From contig NZ_BFBR01000004.1 in NCBI RefSeq assembly GCF_003112735.1, forward strand, positions 62,001-126,000: 64,000 nucleotides of DNA, in the 5' to 3' direction. Made by a program: the position numbers and the translations under genes. Shown here piece after piece: positions 63,186-64,000 of the stretch. The first letter of the stretch is position 1. Every line of letters begins with the position of its first letter. The notes beneath the pieces are model-generated. The model did not search any database and had not been told where the DNA came from. It saw only the letters and a list, made by a program, of their open reading frames with translations. The DNA is from Candidatus Phycosocius bacilliformis (lineage in GTDB: Bacteria; Pseudomonadota; Alphaproteobacteria; Caulobacterales; Aquidulcibacteraceae).

Positions 63186-63195
63186 TTATCCACCT

Positions 63196-63957
63196 TCAAT
63201 TCGGGAATGGCTCCACAGGAATAGCACCGACCGGAAGATTACCGGGAGCGACAGCGCCAGCTGGCCGCCAGAAACATTTACAGGGTCTGGGAGAGTTGAT
63301 CGGTGCTTGGTGTGCGATAAGTAGGTTATAATGAGCGCCAACGATACCATGCTGTGGCCGTTTTGGATTATCAAGTGGTCGAAGTACAATGGTTCCCAAT
63401 GGCACGATCCGACCAATAACTGTGCGACAAGGCGGGCACTTGCCATTTTTGCTAACAGGGCAATCCGTTTTTTGAAGGGGTATGGGAAGTGGGGCAACAT
63501 TGTCCGGCTTGCCCATCGGATGTAAAGCTGTCCACGCAATTGCCCCACCTATAAGTGCGCCTGTTGCAGCTACCGCAGCCTGACAACCGCCGCCAACACA
63601 AGCCGCAGGAACAAAGAGAAAAGCAAACTCTCCCGAGGGGTCTTTGTATCTAAGCGGATTTCCCCTCGCATAAGCATAAGGATTATCATCCCCAGCGAGC
63701 CCAATGGGGTGGGCTTGGATGTAGCGCCCGGTGTTGACGTCATAATCGCGGTAGCGGTTGTAATAGTGCTGTGCGCCCGCAAGCTGTTGGGAGTTGGCAA
63801 ATTGGCCGGGGAAGCCCAGCACCGCATGGGCCGGATAGGGGACCACACTGCCCGCCGCATTGGTGGTGAGGATGGGTGCGCCATGATGGTGGGTGTGGAG
63901 CCAGTTGAGCGTGCCAGTTTGGCCGACGGCGGTGGCCAGCGGCATATAACCGCCCAA
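63196..63957 (-). CDS. Displaced Rhs C-terminal tip 1 (core copy A plus toxin-like end)
   Basis: A 253-residue frame. The core part has GGYMPLATAVG, LNWLHTHHHGAPILTT, AGAQHYYNRYRDYDVNT, GNPLRYKDPSG; the start is only a TTG at 63957 or an internal ATG at 63945, and the core similarity begins at about 63971 after an in-frame stop. The tip of ~145 residues has a hydrophobic stretch (GALIGGAIAWTAL), six cysteines in CPVSKNGKCPPC and CKCFW contexts, and HYNLLIAHQAP. I recall similar HYN..CFW ends in other polymorphic toxins but cannot name the class. The displaced unit is probably silent on its own. Confidence 0.7.
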   Translation of the reverse strand: MGGYMPLATAVGQTGTLNWLHTHHHGAPILTTNAAGSVVPYPAHAVLGFPGQFANSQQLAGAQHYYNRYRDYDVNTGRYIQAHPIGLAGDDNPYAYARGNPLRYKDPSGEFAFLFVPAACVGGGCQAAVAATGALIGGAIAWTALHPMGKPDNVAPLPIPLQKTDCPVSKNGKCPPCRTVIGRIVPLGTIVLRPLDNPKRPQHGIVGAHYNLLIAHQAPINSPRPCKCFWRPAGAVAPGNLPVGAIPVEPFPN

Positions 63958-63971
63958 GCCGTCATCCCTCT

Positions 63972-64000
63972 AGCAGTCAAGATCAGGCCTAGTCCGCCAT
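63972..64000. other. Non-Rhs sequence at the window edge
   Basis: From 63972 rightwards the sequence no longer resembles the Rhs core copies. It may be the end of another immunity gene or unrelated DNA; the window ends here. Confidence 0.4.

Noticed and set aside
1-64000. tRNA or rRNA genes
   Set aside because: No cloverleaf with a TTCGA arm or rRNA signature was noticed; without a covariance search this is not exhaustive.

Overview
The window looks like chromosomal DNA of an alphaproteobacterium, most like Caulobacterales or Sphingomonadales. The grounds are a moderately high GC content, three TonB-dependent receptors with an exbB-exbD-exbD-tonB locus, an agmatine deiminase/N-carbamoylputrescine amidase pair, a tsaE-amgK-murU cluster, an hrcA-grpE pair, and a Man-type EIIA next to HPr. 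No rRNA, tRNA, CRISPR array or complete insertion sequence was seen. Almost all DNA is coding, in short operon-like runs on both strands.

Layout. 1-2826 (minus): MFS transporter, then a ligase-associated DEXH helicase running off the left edge. 3-7 kb: small exported protein, proA, epoxide-hydrolase-like hydrolase, deoxyhypusine-synthase-like gene. 7.1-9.8 kb (minus): exbB, two exbD, tonB. 10-11.9 kb: aguA-aguB, turning agmatine into putrescine. 11.9-16.2 kb: a TonB receptor and a PhoD phosphatase behind a strong Pho box. 16.5-17.5 kb: lipoprotein MsrA followed by a row of terminator-like hairpins. 17.6-23.4 kb: two more TonB receptors around a fumarylacetoacetase-family gene. 23.5-25.9 kb: tsaE-amgK-murU. 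25.9-35.8 kb: serine hydrolase, pyridoxal kinase, CitE-like lyase, lipoprotein, GST, ilvA, KefC/KefF-like pair, DUF6196-like and DUF3667 genes.

35.9-37.9 kb is a small accessory island: five complete and one partial copy of a ~90-bp palindromic element, a GIY-YIG nuclease gene lying between copies, and a second inverted-repeat structure. 37.9-48.8 kb is mostly housekeeping: grpE, hrcA, VOC protein, serine hydrolase, rpsP, ffh, ptsH, EIIA, ferredoxin, ferredoxin reductase, ftsY, metZ. 48.8-60.3 kb: a phosphorelay pair (HPt-like and receiver), an exported protein, two tandem exported methyltransferase-like proteins, hsp20 with a ROSE-like leader, a NamZ-like muramidase divergent from a PF00144 serine hydrolase and an amino-acid permease, ExoD-like and TlpA-like proteins.

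60.4-64.0 kb is the most unusual part: an array of displaced Rhs C-terminal toxin/immunity cassettes on the minus strand. Three different tips, each followed by its own small candidate immunity gene, are joined by partial copies of the same Rhs core; a fourth core remnant closes the array. None of the core copies opens with a credible start, so the parent rhs gene probably lies right of the window.

Themes linking the genes: outer-membrane active transport (TonB system and receptors), phosphate scavenging (Pho box, receptor, PhoD), cell-wall MurNAc salvage (NamZ-like, PF00144 hydrolase, AmgK, MurU), polyamine metabolism (AguA, AguB, DHS-like), and co-translational targeting (Ffh, FtsY).
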